Assembly (NCBI GenBank): GCA_002441265.1
Contig: DJVQ01000041.1
Coordinates: 1-12,712 of the forward strand
Direction of reading: 5' to 3'
Origin: Syntrophaceae bacterium UBA6252
GTDB lineage: Bacteria > Desulfobacterota > Syntrophia > Syntrophales > UBA6807
Length of the DNA: 12,712 nt
Below, piece by piece: positions 1 through 7,507 of this stretch. Position numbers and translations under genes: made by a program. The notes under the pieces were generated by a model. The model was not told where the DNA came from, did not search any database, and saw nothing but the letters and a program-made list of their open reading frames with translations. The number at the start of each line of letters is the position of its first letter. The first letter of the stretch is position 1.

Positions 1-1934
1 CCGTTCGTCGCGGGCCGGGTCACCCACACCGGGTGGGTGTTGGAGGGGCCGTCGTACTCCGTCACCGTGACATTGCCGTTGGGGTCCGTCTCGCGGATCA
101 CGTTCCCGTAGCGGTCGTACGCATAGGTCCGGACCGCCGTGTCGTTCAGCTCCCGCCTCTCCAGGAGGTTCCCCGTCCCCCGCTCGTACCGGTACCGGGT
201 CTGCCTCGCAAGGCCCGTCGAACTTCCCCGGAGGCTCTCTTCCGTCACCCGCCACAGCCAGGTCCCGAGGTTGGCATAGGTGTACGACTCCGTCACCGTC
301 TCCAGGGCCGTCCCGGTTATTATCTTCGACAGGAGGTTTCCGTTCGTCCGGTCATAGTCGTACCGCTCCTCCCGGTAAGCCGTCCCCGGGTAGATTTCCT
401 CCCGCTTCTTCGTCAGTCCGACGAAATTGCACACCTTGCCCTCCCGGGAATCCAGGGGCGACTTCTCCCATGTGAACGTCGTCCTCCCGAGCCAGGGATC
501 GCCGGACGATGCCGCAATGGAACGGCTCTTCAGCTTCCGTTTCAGAAAGGCATCCTCCACGTGATAAAAAAACGTTTCCACGGACCCGTCCGGATTCGTC
601 TTCTTCACTTCCTCGAAGCCGTGGAATTCAAACGTTCCGTCGTCGAACACCTCGAAATATTCGTTCGCGTACCCGTATCGAATGGTGGAGAGATTCCCCA
701 GACCGTCATTGACCGATACGGAGGTGACCACTTCCCACGCATAGGGGCAGAAAGCCCATCTGTAAAATTTCTTCGAATTTTCATAGGTAACGGCGATCCG
801 CGCCCCCTGTTCATAGTGAATCGCCGTCAGGTACTCGGGCGGCGGCGGGTATCCCGTATAATCGAAGCGGCCGTAGGAAAACGCCACGCCCGGCAGCGCC
901 CCGCCGTCGCCCCCGTATTCGGCAACCCGCTTCAACCGGGAATTCCCTTCGCCGTCTTTCCCGTACTCGAGCACATATTTCCAGGCAGGGACGCCGCCGG
1001 AGCGAATCTCGACGCCCCTCAGGCGTTTCGCCGTGACCACGGGATAACGGGTTTCGTGATTCGTTTTGACGTCGTCCCGATCCTCCAAGAGGCAGACCGC
1101 CTCCACCGTGCCGGCGCCGCCGGGCCAGGAGACCGTTGCGGGATACATCTGTCCGCGGTCCTTCACGTAGGTGAACGTCACACGGTTGCCGTCGGCATCC
1201 TCGACGGCGTCGAGGCACCATTTAAAGACACCGCCGGCGTTGTCCTGGCGGGAGGCCGCCGTGGAACCGAAATAACACGTCACGCCGTCCTTCCCCGTGA
1301 CGACCCAGCCGCCCGTCGAGGAATCCAGAAAATACCGGGTGAACGCCTCTTCAACTTTGGCGCCGTAATAATCCCTGCCCCATTCCTCCCTCTTCACGAG
1401 TTCCTCGTAAGTCCCCGCCGAAACGGCATAGAAATCCTCGGCCCCGTAATCCACGCCCCCCCGGGTGGAACGCTGGATGAAGCCGGTCTCGAAAGTCCAG
1501 CCGCCGAACCGCGAATCCCAGCGCCGGCTGTTGTAAATCAGGGAAAGTTCCGGCTCGATCCGGTTCCGCCCCGGGGGGACCCGGAAGGGAATCCGGAAGA
1601 CCGCCTCGCCGGTGTTCGAAACCGTCTCAAGGTTCGAGGCGGTAAGAATGCCGCCGCCCTCGTCAATCACGTCCGGCCAATCCGGAGAATCCGCTTCATC
1701 CTCCCGCCCGGCCGGCGGAACGCCGCATGCTTCACTGCCTTCATCCGTCGATCTCTCCTCATGTCCGGCCTGCCCTTCCTCCGGCCCGCCGACGACGATC
1801 ACCCGCGGGCCGGTATCGGCCGCCCCGGCTTCGAAGCCGGCCGCGGCAAAGGCGCCGGAAAAGCAAAGAACCATAACCATCAGGAAAAGACGGAATCCTT
1901 TCATGGAAAAGAAAGTTCTCAAATAACCGTTCAT
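1..1934 (-). CDS. Exported SpvB/TcdB-like Rhs (YD-repeat) protein, 3' end outside the window
   Basis: The reading frame stays open from the ATG at 1934 to the window edge (about 644 codons, no stop). A GGGAGGG ribosome site lies just upstream; a second in-frame ATG at 1904 is possible. Residues 11-31 form a signal peptide (short basic start, hydrophobic LFLMVMVLCFSG, cleavage likely after AFA), so export is expected. An acidic linker follows to about residue 83. Residues ~90-150 carry the SpvB/TcdB N-terminal signature: TVSNTGEAVFRIPF, then a Pro-Gly-Arg-Asn segment, LSLIYNS and GGWTFETGF. The middle resembles the TcdB middle regions (DADGNRVTFTYVKD, RLKRVAEYG, GFEEVKKTNPDGS). YD repeats start near residue 520 (ERYDYDRTNGNLLSKI) and continue to the edge (YAYDRYGNVIRETDPNGNV). 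Known relatives include Tc-toxin B subunits and polymorphic Rhs effectors, whose activity sits in the C-terminus, which is not visible here. The family call is firm; toxin function is inference. I see no convincing promoter upstream. Confidence 0.86.
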   Translation of the reverse strand, partial: MNGYLRTFFSMKGFRLFLMVMVLCFSGAFAAAGFEAGAADTGPRVIVVGGPEEGQAGHEERSTDEGSEACGVPPAGREDEADSPDWPDVIDEGGGILTASNLETVSNTGEAVFRIPFRVPPGRNRIEPELSLIYNSRRWDSRFGGWTFETGFIQRSTRGGVDYGAEDFYAVSAGTYEELVKREEWGRDYYGAKVEEAFTRYFLDSSTGGWVVTGKDGVTCYFGSTAASRQDNAGGVFKWCLDAVEDADGNRVTFTYVKDRGQMYPATVSWPGGAGTVEAVCLLEDRDDVKTNHETRYPVVTAKRLRGVEIRSGGVPAWKYVLEYGKDGEGNSRLKRVAEYGGDGGALPGVAFSYGRFDYTGYPPPPEYLTAIHYEQGARIAVTYENSKKFYRWAFCPYAWEVVTSVSVNDGLGNLSTIRYGYANEYFEVFDDGTFEFHGFEEVKKTNPDGSVETFFYHVEDAFLKRKLKSRSIAASSGDPWLGRTTFTWEKSPLDSREGKVCNFVGLTKKREEIYPGTAYREERYDYDRTNGNLLSKIITGTALETVTESYTYANLGTWLWRVTEESLRGSSTGLARQTRYRYERGTGNLLERRELNDTAVRTYAYDRYGNVIRETDPNGNVTVTEYDGPSNTHPVWVTRPATN

Positions 1935-2218
1935 GCATCGCCCTCCCGGGAAAATGGAATGGTACCCCTGCCATCCCCTCCCGGAAGACACGGGTGATTC
2001 GGGCCGGCGATTTCACAAGGCGGCTCGCCGGCGGGCCTGAAGAGAAGAAGGAGTCAAGGGTGCCCGGTACATTGCCCGCCCCGGGCCCGGCGGTATGGCA
2101 GTTGCTCCCGGTCTCGCGGGGGAGCGGATGCCGACCTATAGAGCAAGATCGATGCCACAATGTATGTATTTGTAATTATGGAACATGTGTCGACGGACGG
2201 CAGACGCTCCCCCCGGGG

Positions 2219-2246
2219 TTGGCAGGGTACGGGTTGGCAATTGGCA
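2219..2246 (+). repeat. Three TTGGCA direct repeats upstream of the mrfA promoter
   Basis: TTGGCA occurs at 2219-2224, 2234-2239 and 2241-2246, with starts 15 and 7 bases apart, ending 35 bases before the mrfA -35 box. The position would suit an activator or operator site, but six-base repeats are short and chance is a real alternative. No LexA-like box (CTGT-N8-ACAG or GAAC-N4-GTTC type) was recognised. Confidence 0.25.
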
Positions 2247-2281
2247 AAACGGGGGACTTCCGGGGAGGACCCTTTTCCGTC

Positions 2282-2311
2282 TTGACAGGGGGAGGCGCCC
2301 CCTCCTATACT
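2282..2311 (+). promoter_or_regulatory. Sigma70-type promoter for the mrfA operon
   Basis: TTGACA (2282-2287) and TATACT (2306-2311) are separated by 18 bases: a perfect -35 and a five-of-six -10. Transcription would begin near 2318, giving a ~70-base leader before the ATG at 2389. This excludes the longer in-frame upstream starts of the helicase frame and supports the chosen start. Confidence 0.8.
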
Positions 2312-2388
2312 CGGGGGCAACGGGACCTCCCGTCCGCCACGCCCGTTCCGCCCGAGGCCGGACGGAAAAAAATTCCACCGTGGGAATC

Positions 2389-4770
2389 ATGGCCAGACTG
2401 AGCCTCGCCGAATACGTGGAACGGCTCCGGAAAAACCGCCGTTTCATGGAAACCGTCACCGCCGCGTGCCGCATTCCCGAATACGGCGGAAAGTTCGCCC
2501 CTTTTCCATCCTGGCTCCATCCCCGCCTCAAGGCCGTTTTCGAAAGCGGCTGCATTTCCATGCTCTACAGCCACCAGGCGGCGGCCGTCGAAAAGATCCG
2601 AAAGGGGGAGCACGTCGTCCTCGTCACCCCCACGGCGAGCGGGAAGACCCTCTGCTACAACCTTCCCGTCCTCCAGGCGATCCTGGAGGACCCGGGCTCC
2701 AGGGCCCTTTATCTCTTCCCGACAAAGGCCCTGGCCCAGGACCAGATGCACGAGGTCCACGGCCTCATCCATGAGCTGAAGGCGGACATCCGGACCTTCA
2801 CCTACGACGGGGACACACCCGACGACGCCCGCCAGGCCGTCCGAAAGCAGGGGCACGTGGTCGTCACGAACCCCGACATGCTCCACACGGCCATCCTCCC
2901 CCATCACACGAAGTGGCAGAAGCTCTTCACGAACCTCCGGTTCGTTGTGATCGACGAACTCCACGTGTACCGGGGGGTTTTCGGGTCCCATTTCACCAAC
3001 GTGATCCGCAGGCTCTCCCGGATCTGCCGGTTCTACGGGGCCGACCCGACCTTCGTCGCCTGCTCCGCCACGGTGGCCAATCCGAAGGAACACGCCGAGC
3101 GCGTCCTGGAGCGGTCCATGACCCTCATCGAGGAAAGCGGGGCACCCCGGGCCGCCCGGACCTTCTTCATGATGAATCCCCCCGTCGTGAACCGGGAACT
3201 CGGAATCCGCCAGTCGGCCCTCACCCCGGCGCGGAGACTCGCCGCCGACCTCATCTCCAACGACATCCAGACCATCGTTTTCACCACGAGCCGGCTGAAC
3301 GTGGAGGTCCTCACCAAGTATCTCAAGGACGCATTCCGGAAGGGCAAGCCCTCGGACGACCGGTTCGTCTCCGGCTATCGGGGGGGGTATCTGCCCAATC
3401 TACGAAGATCCATCGAAAAGGGCCTCCGAAGCCGGGAGACCATGGGCGTGGTGAGCACCAACGCCCTGGAACTGGGGATCGACATCGGGGATCTGGAGGC
3501 CTGCATCATGGCGGGCTATCCCGGGTCCATCGCCAGCACCTGGCAGCAGGCGGGACGGGCGGGAAGGAGAACCGGGGAAAGCCTCGCCATCCTCATCGCC
3601 AAAAGCTCGCCCATGGACCAGTTCATCGTGGAAAACCCGGAGTATTTCTTCTCCCGGTCGCCGGAGCACTGCCGGGTCAACCCGGACAACCTCCTCATCC
3701 TCCTCCACCACCTGAAGAGCGCCGCCTTCGAGCTTCCCTTCGAGCGGGGAGAGCGGTTCGGCGGGGAGAACCTGGAGGAACTCCTTTCCTACCTGGAGGA
3801 GAAGGGAATTCTCCACCGGGTTTCCGACCGTTGGCACTGGGCGGCGGAAAGCTATCCCGCCGACGAGGTGAGCCTGCGGAGCATCAATCCGGAAAACGTG
3901 GTCGTGGTGGACGCCACGAAAACGGGGGAGCCCGCCGTGATCGCCGAGGTGGACTGGGACAGCGCCTTCACGACGGTCCACGACGAGGCCATCTTCATGG
4001 TGGAATCCCAGCAGTACCACGTGGACCGGCTCGACCTGGAACGGAAGAAGGCCTACGTGCGGAAGGTGGACGTGGATTACTACACCGACGCCATGACCTA
4101 CACCCACGTGCGGGCCATCGACGTCTTCGACCGGAAGCAGGGGGACCCCCTCATCGTGGAGCACGGGGAGGTCCAGGTGGTCCGGAAGGTGGTGGGGTTC
4201 AAGAAGATCAAGTTCTACACCTCGGAAAACCTGGGGTACGGGGAGGTGAACCTGCCGGAGAAGGACATGCACACCACGAGCTACTGGTTCACCCTGCCCC
4301 GGGACTTCCTCGACCGCCTCCCCTACCGGCGCGAGGAAATCATCGACGGCCTCTCCGGGCTCGCTTACGGCCTCCACCACCTGGCGGTGATCCTTCTCAT
4401 GGCCGACACCCGGGACATCGACCGGTCCGTGGGCGACAAGAGCGGGGAATGGTTCGTCCGCCAGACCCGGGACCGGCGCTGGATCACCCTTTCCCCGGGC
4501 TTCTCCGAGGGGAAAGCCATGGAGGCCCCCGAAACGGGCATCGACGCCTTCGACCCCACGGTCTTTCTCTTCGACGCCTACCCGGGAGGGATCGGATTTT
4601 CCCAGCTGCTCTTCGAGCGTCACAGGGAACTTCTGGAAACGACCCGTTCCCTCATCGCCCACTGTCCCTGCGGGCACGGCTGCCCGAGCTGCGTGGGACC
4701 CACCCTGGAAGCGGGGCCGAAGGCCAAGGAAGTGGCCCTGGCCCTTCTCGAGAGGATCCTCGCGACATGA
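2389..4770 (+). CDS. mrfA: MrfA/YprA-type DEXH-box DNA repair helicase with C-terminal Cys cluster
   Basis: A 793-residue superfamily 2 helicase, close in size to Bacillus subtilis MrfA (YprA, about 750). Motifs in order: Q-like region YSHQ (60-63), Walker A PTASGKT (81-87), PTKALAQDQ (112-119), TNPDML (160-165), Walker B IDELH (188-192), SAT (226-228), TTSR (299-302), STNALELGID (356-365) and motif VI QQAGRAGRR (386-394). The C-terminal half is the DUF1998-type region, ending with a CPC-x3-CPSC cluster (C759, C761, C765, C768) expected to bind zinc. In B. subtilis MrfA is a 3'-5' helicase that works with MrfB in excising mitomycin-type adducts independently of UvrA. The frame is open upstream to 2185, but the promoter and the MARLSLAEY start favour 2389; a GTG at 2380 is an alternative. 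The stop overlaps mrfB as ATGA. Function in this organism is inferred from homology and the adjacent mrfB. Confidence 0.92.
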   Translation: MARLSLAEYVERLRKNRRFMETVTAACRIPEYGGKFAPFPSWLHPRLKAVFESGCISMLYSHQAAAVEKIRKGEHVVLVTPTASGKTLCYNLPVLQAILEDPGSRALYLFPTKALAQDQMHEVHGLIHELKADIRTFTYDGDTPDDARQAVRKQGHVVVTNPDMLHTAILPHHTKWQKLFTNLRFVVIDELHVYRGVFGSHFTNVIRRLSRICRFYGADPTFVACSATVANPKEHAERVLERSMTLIEESGAPRAARTFFMMNPPVVNRELGIRQSALTPARRLAADLISNDIQTIVFTTSRLNVEVLTKYLKDAFRKGKPSDDRFVSGYRGGYLPNLRRSIEKGLRSRETMGVVSTNALELGIDIGDLEACIMAGYPGSIASTWQQAGRAGRRTGESLAILIAKSSPMDQFIVENPEYFFSRSPEHCRVNPDNLLILLHHLKSAAFELPFERGERFGGENLEELLSYLEEKGILHRVSDRWHWAAESYPADEVSLRSINPENVVVVDATKTGEPAVIAEVDWDSAFTTVHDEAIFMVESQQYHVDRLDLERKKAYVRKVDVDYYTDAMTYTHVRAIDVFDRKQGDPLIVEHGEVQVVRKVVGFKKIKFYTSENLGYGEVNLPEKDMHTTSYWFTLPRDFLDRLPYRREEIIDGLSGLAYGLHHLAVILLMADTRDIDRSVGDKSGEWFVRQTRDRRWITLSPGFSEGKAMEAPETGIDAFDPTVFLFDAYPGGIGFSQLLFERHRELLETTRSLIAHCPCGHGCPSCVGPTLEAGPKAKEVALALLERILAT

Positions 4771-6080
4771 GCACGATCAACCGCCTGAAACGGCTGACGG
4801 GGGAAGGAAGCGACGCCGCCGCAACGGAAAAGGAAAAGGGCGGAACCCGGGACCGGATCGGGGAACTCCGAAGCCGGATCGACGCCATTCTTTCCAGGCG
4901 GCCCCAGCCGCCGGAGAGGCCGGCCCCCGCCGCGGCGGGGCGGAGGCGGGAGCTGGAGGACCTCGTGCCGGGCAGGGAAGAGGCGACCCCCTGGGGAACC
5001 TGCTTCTCCGTGGAGGGAAGGGTGGCGGAAACGGGCTTTCACGGATGCCGTTTCATGGACGAACTCGCCGCGGTCGACATGGAGCGCCTGGCCCTGCTCG
5101 GAAACGAACCCCGGCTCGCCCGCTGCTCCCCCGGCGACGGCCTGTTCCTGGACACGGAAACGACGGGGCTCTCCGGCGGAACGGGAACGGTGGCGTTTCT
5201 CATCGGCGCGGGGTGGTTCGACGGGGAGGACTTCCGGACCGTACAGATCTTCGCCCGGGATTTCGAGGAGGAACGGGCGGCCCTCTTCTTTCTCCGGGAC
5301 CTGGTCCGGGACAGGCGGTTTCTCGTCACGTTCAACGGCAAGGCCTTCGACCTGGGAGTCCTCTCGGCCCGGTTCGTCCTGAACCGGCTGCCCGACCCCC
5401 TTTCCTCCCTTCCCCACCTGGACCTTCTCCATCCCGCCCGGCGGCTGTTCCGTCACCGGCTGGAGAGCTGCCGCCTCGCCTCCCTCGAGGAAAACCTCCT
5501 CCGGTTCCGCAGGGAGGGGGACGTGCCGGGATGGGAGATCCCGCAGCGCTACTTCGACTGGCTCCGCCGGAGGGACGGCCGCCTCGTGGCGGACATTTTC
5601 GAGCACAACCGGCTCGACATCCTTTCCATGGCGGCGCTCACCGTCCATTTCTCCAGGCTTCTCGGCGGGGAGGATCCCCGGGAGGGGGACCACCCGGGGG
5701 ACCATCTCGCGGCGGCCCGGATCCTCCACGACCGGGCGAGGATCCCAGAGGCCCGGGCTCTCCTGGAACAGGTCGCCGCCCTGGAAGGGGAACCCGCCCT
5801 GGAAGCGAGACGGAGGCTTTCCCTGCTGTACAAGAGGGAGGCGCTGTGGGAGGAGGCGGTCCGCCTCTGGGGGGAAATGACGGGGGAGAATCCCGGCGAC
5901 CCGTTCGCCGTTGAGGAACTCGCCAAATGGTACGAACACCGGGCGAAGGACTGCGGGAAGGCCAGGGCCCTGGTTCTCCAGGCCCTCGACACCGCGCCCC
6001 CCGACGCCCGTCCCGCCCTGCGCCGCCGGCTGGAACGGCTCACCCGGAAGACCGGCGCCGCGCGGCCCGACGAAGGGTAA
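4767..6080 (+). CDS. mrfB: MrfB/YprB-type DEDDh 3'-5' exonuclease with helical-repeat tail
   Basis: A 437-residue protein. The N-terminal ~75 residues are charged and low-complexity. The RNase H-like exonuclease fold follows: LDTETTG (128-134; D129 and E131 bind metal), FNGKAFD (189-195; D195 third acidic residue) and EHNRLDI (279-285; H280 general base, D284 fourth acid), giving the DEDDh pattern. Residues ~312-425 are Ala/Leu/Arg-rich helical hairpins of TPR type. This arrangement matches B. subtilis MrfB (YprB), the nuclease partner of MrfA. The start ATG sits in the mrfA stop (ATGA), so the two are translationally coupled, and GAGAGGA lies about 11 bases upstream. The same frame stays open far upstream inside mrfA, but that part reads as a compositional shadow and only the segment from 4767 has family motifs. 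Confidence 0.92.
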   Translation: MSTINRLKRLTGEGSDAAATEKEKGGTRDRIGELRSRIDAILSRRPQPPERPAPAAAGRRRELEDLVPGREEATPWGTCFSVEGRVAETGFHGCRFMDELAAVDMERLALLGNEPRLARCSPGDGLFLDTETTGLSGGTGTVAFLIGAGWFDGEDFRTVQIFARDFEEERAALFFLRDLVRDRRFLVTFNGKAFDLGVLSARFVLNRLPDPLSSLPHLDLLHPARRLFRHRLESCRLASLEENLLRFRREGDVPGWEIPQRYFDWLRRRDGRLVADIFEHNRLDILSMAALTVHFSRLLGGEDPREGDHPGDHLAAARILHDRARIPEARALLEQVAALEGEPALEARRRLSLLYKREALWEEAVRLWGEMTGENPGDPFAVEELAKWYEHRAKDCGKARALVLQALDTAPPDARPALRRRLERLTRKTGAARPDEG

Positions 6081-6104
6081 TACGAAAGGAGAGGGAACGA
6101 CCCC

Positions 6105-6356
6105 ATGAAGAAAAAAATCCGGATGTACACCCTGAGCACATGCAGCCACTGCAAGGCGACGAAGCGGTTCCTGACGGAGCACGACATCGCTTTCGATTTC
6201 ACCGACGTGGACCTTCTCGGGCCGGCGGAACGGGCGGCGGCACTGGAAGAGGTGAAGGAACTGAACCCCCGCCTGTCCTTCCCCACCATCGTCATCGGCG
6301 ACACCGTCATCGTGGGGTTCCGGGAGAGGGAGATCCAGGAGGCGCTGGGAATATGA
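6105..6356 (+). CDS. Glutaredoxin-like thiol oxidoreductase (CSHC active site)
   Basis: An 83-residue thioredoxin-fold protein, the size of small glutaredoxins and NrdH. It starts beta-strand IRMYTLSTC and has the redox pair C13-S-H-C16, a predicted cis-proline in SFPT (P60), and a C-terminal VGFREREIQEAL helix. An AAGGAGAGGGA purine tract lies 8-19 bases upstream. It begins 24 bases after mrfB and its TGA overlaps the next gene's ATG as ATGA, so it is almost certainly co-expressed with the ferredoxin:thioredoxin-reductase-like protein, its probable electron donor. The physiological target is unknown; ribonucleotide reductase (as for NrdH) or general protein disulfides are possible. No signal peptide, so cytoplasmic. 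Confidence 0.88.
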   Translation: MKKKIRMYTLSTCSHCKATKRFLTEHDIAFDFTDVDLLGPAERAAALEEVKELNPRLSFPTIVIGDTVIVGFREREIQEALGI

Positions 6357-6685
6357 ACGAGGCGGAGAAACTTCGCGAAACGCTGCGGTCGATCCAGGAG
6401 CCGAAGGGGTATTTCTTCAACGGGGACGGGGAACGGGTCCTCGATCTCATGGAGGCCCTTCTCCTCAACCGGAAGCGCTACGGATATATGTGCTGTCCCT
6501 GCCGTCTCGCCTCGGGAGACCGGGAGAAGGACCGGGACATCCTGTGCCCCTGCGCGTACCGGGAGGCAGACGTGAGGGAGTACGGAAGCTGCTACTGCAA
6601 TCTCTATGTTTCCCGGGAATGGAACGAGGGAAAGATCCCCCGGGAGTACGTCCCCGAGAGAAGGCCCCCGGAAAAATTCCTATAG
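6353..6685 (+). CDS. Ferredoxin:thioredoxin reductase catalytic-chain-like Fe-S protein
   Basis: A 110-residue protein with the Cys pattern of the FTR catalytic chain: CPC (48-50), CPC (65-67) and CYC (80-82), plus an extra C47. In plant and cyanobacterial FTR four of these cysteines hold a [4Fe-4S] cluster and two form the active disulfide that passes electrons from ferredoxin to thioredoxin. Spacing here is CPC-x14-CPC-x12-CYC rather than the plant CPC-x16-CPC-x8-CHC, and the histidine next to the last active cysteine is tyrosine (Y81). As I recall, this variant is usual in non-photosynthetic bacteria and archaea. No variable chain is encoded nearby. ATGA overlap with the CSHC glutaredoxin-like gene suggests that protein is its acceptor. 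The stop lies within CTATAG, shared with the convergent glycosyltransferase; no terminator is visible downstream. Confidence 0.88.
   Translation: MNEAEKLRETLRSIQEPKGYFFNGDGERVLDLMEALLLNRKRYGYMCCPCRLASGDREKDRDILCPCAYREADVREYGSCYCNLYVSREWNEGKIPREYVPERRPPEKFL
6680..6685. other. Palindrome CTATAG supplying the last codon and stop of two convergent genes
   Basis: Read rightward, CTA-TAG is the final Leu and stop of the FTR-like gene; read leftward, the same palindrome is the final Leu and stop of the glycosyltransferase. The coding regions overlap by six bases, leaving no room for a terminator between them. Confidence 0.9.
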
Positions 6686-7507
6686 GCCGCACGGAAGGTA
6701 GCGATCCACCCCCCGGGCCGCCCGGACCTGGTCCGATTTCAGGATGGCCTCCAGCCGGAGGCGGTTCTCCGCAAGGGCCGACCGGTCCTGTTCGCGGTGC
6801 CACAGGTGGAGCACCGGGGCGGCGAACCGGGCGCTTTTCCGCATCACCCCCGACCGGAGGAGGCGGATCACCAGGTCCGAATCCTCGAGCCCCCACCCCG
6901 AATAGGATTCGTCAAGGCCGTTCACCCGCAGAAGGTCCGACCGCCATGCTGCGAGATTGCAGGTCATGGCCCCCTCCCAGCGGTTCCCCCCCGCCTTTCT
7001 GAAAAGGGCCGGCAGGGGGAGGGGCAACAGGGGCAGGAGGCGGTTCACCTCTCCCCGGAGGCGGCCCGACGCCCATGCCGCCGCTCCCCGTCCCCGGACG
7101 ATTCCCGGGTCCCGGAGGACCCGCTCGGTCATTCCCGTCGAGAGAAGGACGCGGTTTCCCGTGACGAACCACCCCTCCTCGGCGAGCCGCCGGTGCCCGG
7201 CGACAAAACCGGGAAGGGGAATGCAGTCGCCGTCGCTGAAGACGATGTAGTCTGAACCGGCCGCGGCGATGGCGCGGTTCCGGGCGGCGGCCGCCCGGAA
7301 TCCCAGATCCTCCTGCCAGACGTGGAGAACCGGGAAGGGGGCCGACCGGGCGAACCGGGAAACCGCTTCCGCCGTTTCCGGCCCGGAGCCGTCGTCGGCG
7401 ACGACGAGCTGAAAATTCCGGTCCGACTGGTCGAGATAGCCGGCAAGGACCGCTTCGAGGGCGTCCGTCCGGTTGTAGGTCGTCACGATGACGGAAAGGG
7501 AGGTCAC
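6680..7507 (-). CDS. GT2 glycosyltransferase with GT7-like C-terminal motif
   Basis: A 275-residue GT-A fold glycosyltransferase. Visible motifs: SVIVTTYN (5-12) at the nucleotide-sugar site, DDG (38-40), the metal-binding DxD in FSDGDC (D92, D94), and GWGLEDSD (204-211), the acidic motif typical of galactosyltransferase/chondroitin-polymerase-like C-terminal regions. HLWH (234-237) may contribute a metal ligand. It probably adds a sugar in surface-polysaccharide or LPS synthesis at the inner face of the membrane; donor and acceptor cannot be read from the sequence. The start is a GTG whose bases overlap the upstream gene's TGA (GTGA), showing translational coupling; the longer open frame upstream lies inside the neighbouring gene and is rejected. 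Last gene of the three-gene cassette. Confidence 0.88.
   Translation of the reverse strand: MTSLSVIVTTYNRTDALEAVLAGYLDQSDRNFQLVVADDGSGPETAEAVSRFARSAPFPVLHVWQEDLGFRAAAARNRAIAAAGSDYIVFSDGDCIPLPGFVAGHRRLAEEGWFVTGNRVLLSTGMTERVLRDPGIVRGRGAAAWASGRLRGEVNRLLPLLPLPLPALFRKAGGNRWEGAMTCNLAAWRSDLLRVNGLDESYSGWGLEDSDLVIRLLRSGVMRKSARFAAPVLHLWHREQDRSALAENRLRLEAILKSDQVRAARGVDRYLPCGL

Larger units (their letters stand above)
1935..2388. other. Divergent intergenic region between the Rhs gene and mrfA
   Basis: This 454-base stretch holds no credible gene; short open frames entering it are extensions of other frames. Contents: the Rhs ribosome site; an inverted repeat GCCGGCG (2003-2009) with CGCCGGC (2026-2032) that would lie in the Rhs mRNA leader; an AT-rich island at about 2156-2186 in otherwise GC-rich DNA; three TTGGCA hexamers at 2219-2246; and the mrfA promoter at 2282-2311. 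A minus-strand promoter for the Rhs gene was sought around the AT-rich island (TATAGG at 2135-2140) but has no matching -35 at usual spacing. Confidence 0.6.

Noticed and set aside
33..1997. 654-residue open frame on the plus strand
   Set aside because: It is antisense to the Rhs gene. The minus strand has a signal peptide, SpvB motifs and YD repeats, while the plus-strand product is Pro/Arg-rich with no recognisable domain, as expected from GC-rich shadow frames.
1759..2160. 133-codon minus-strand frame overlapping the Rhs start
   Set aside because: It is out of frame with the signal-peptide-bearing Rhs protein and runs into intergenic sequence with no family features.
2185..2388. 68-codon N-terminal extension of the helicase
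   Set aside because: It would start upstream of the predicted promoter and transcription start (about 2318) and has no helicase-like sequence.
2913..4766. Long 5' extension of the mrfB frame inside mrfA
   Set aside because: The extension is a low-complexity Pro/Arg/Gly shadow of the helicase; all exonuclease motifs lie after the ATG at 4767, which overlaps the mrfA stop.
3400..6182. Large minus-strand open frames (425 and 520 codons) opposite mrfA and mrfB
   Set aside because: Both are antisense to genes with complete motif sets and have compositional, domain-free translations.
6686..6720. GC-rich CCGGGCCGCCCGG inverted repeat after the FTR-like gene as a terminator
   Set aside because: No T-run follows on either strand and it lies inside the coding sequence of the convergent glycosyltransferase.
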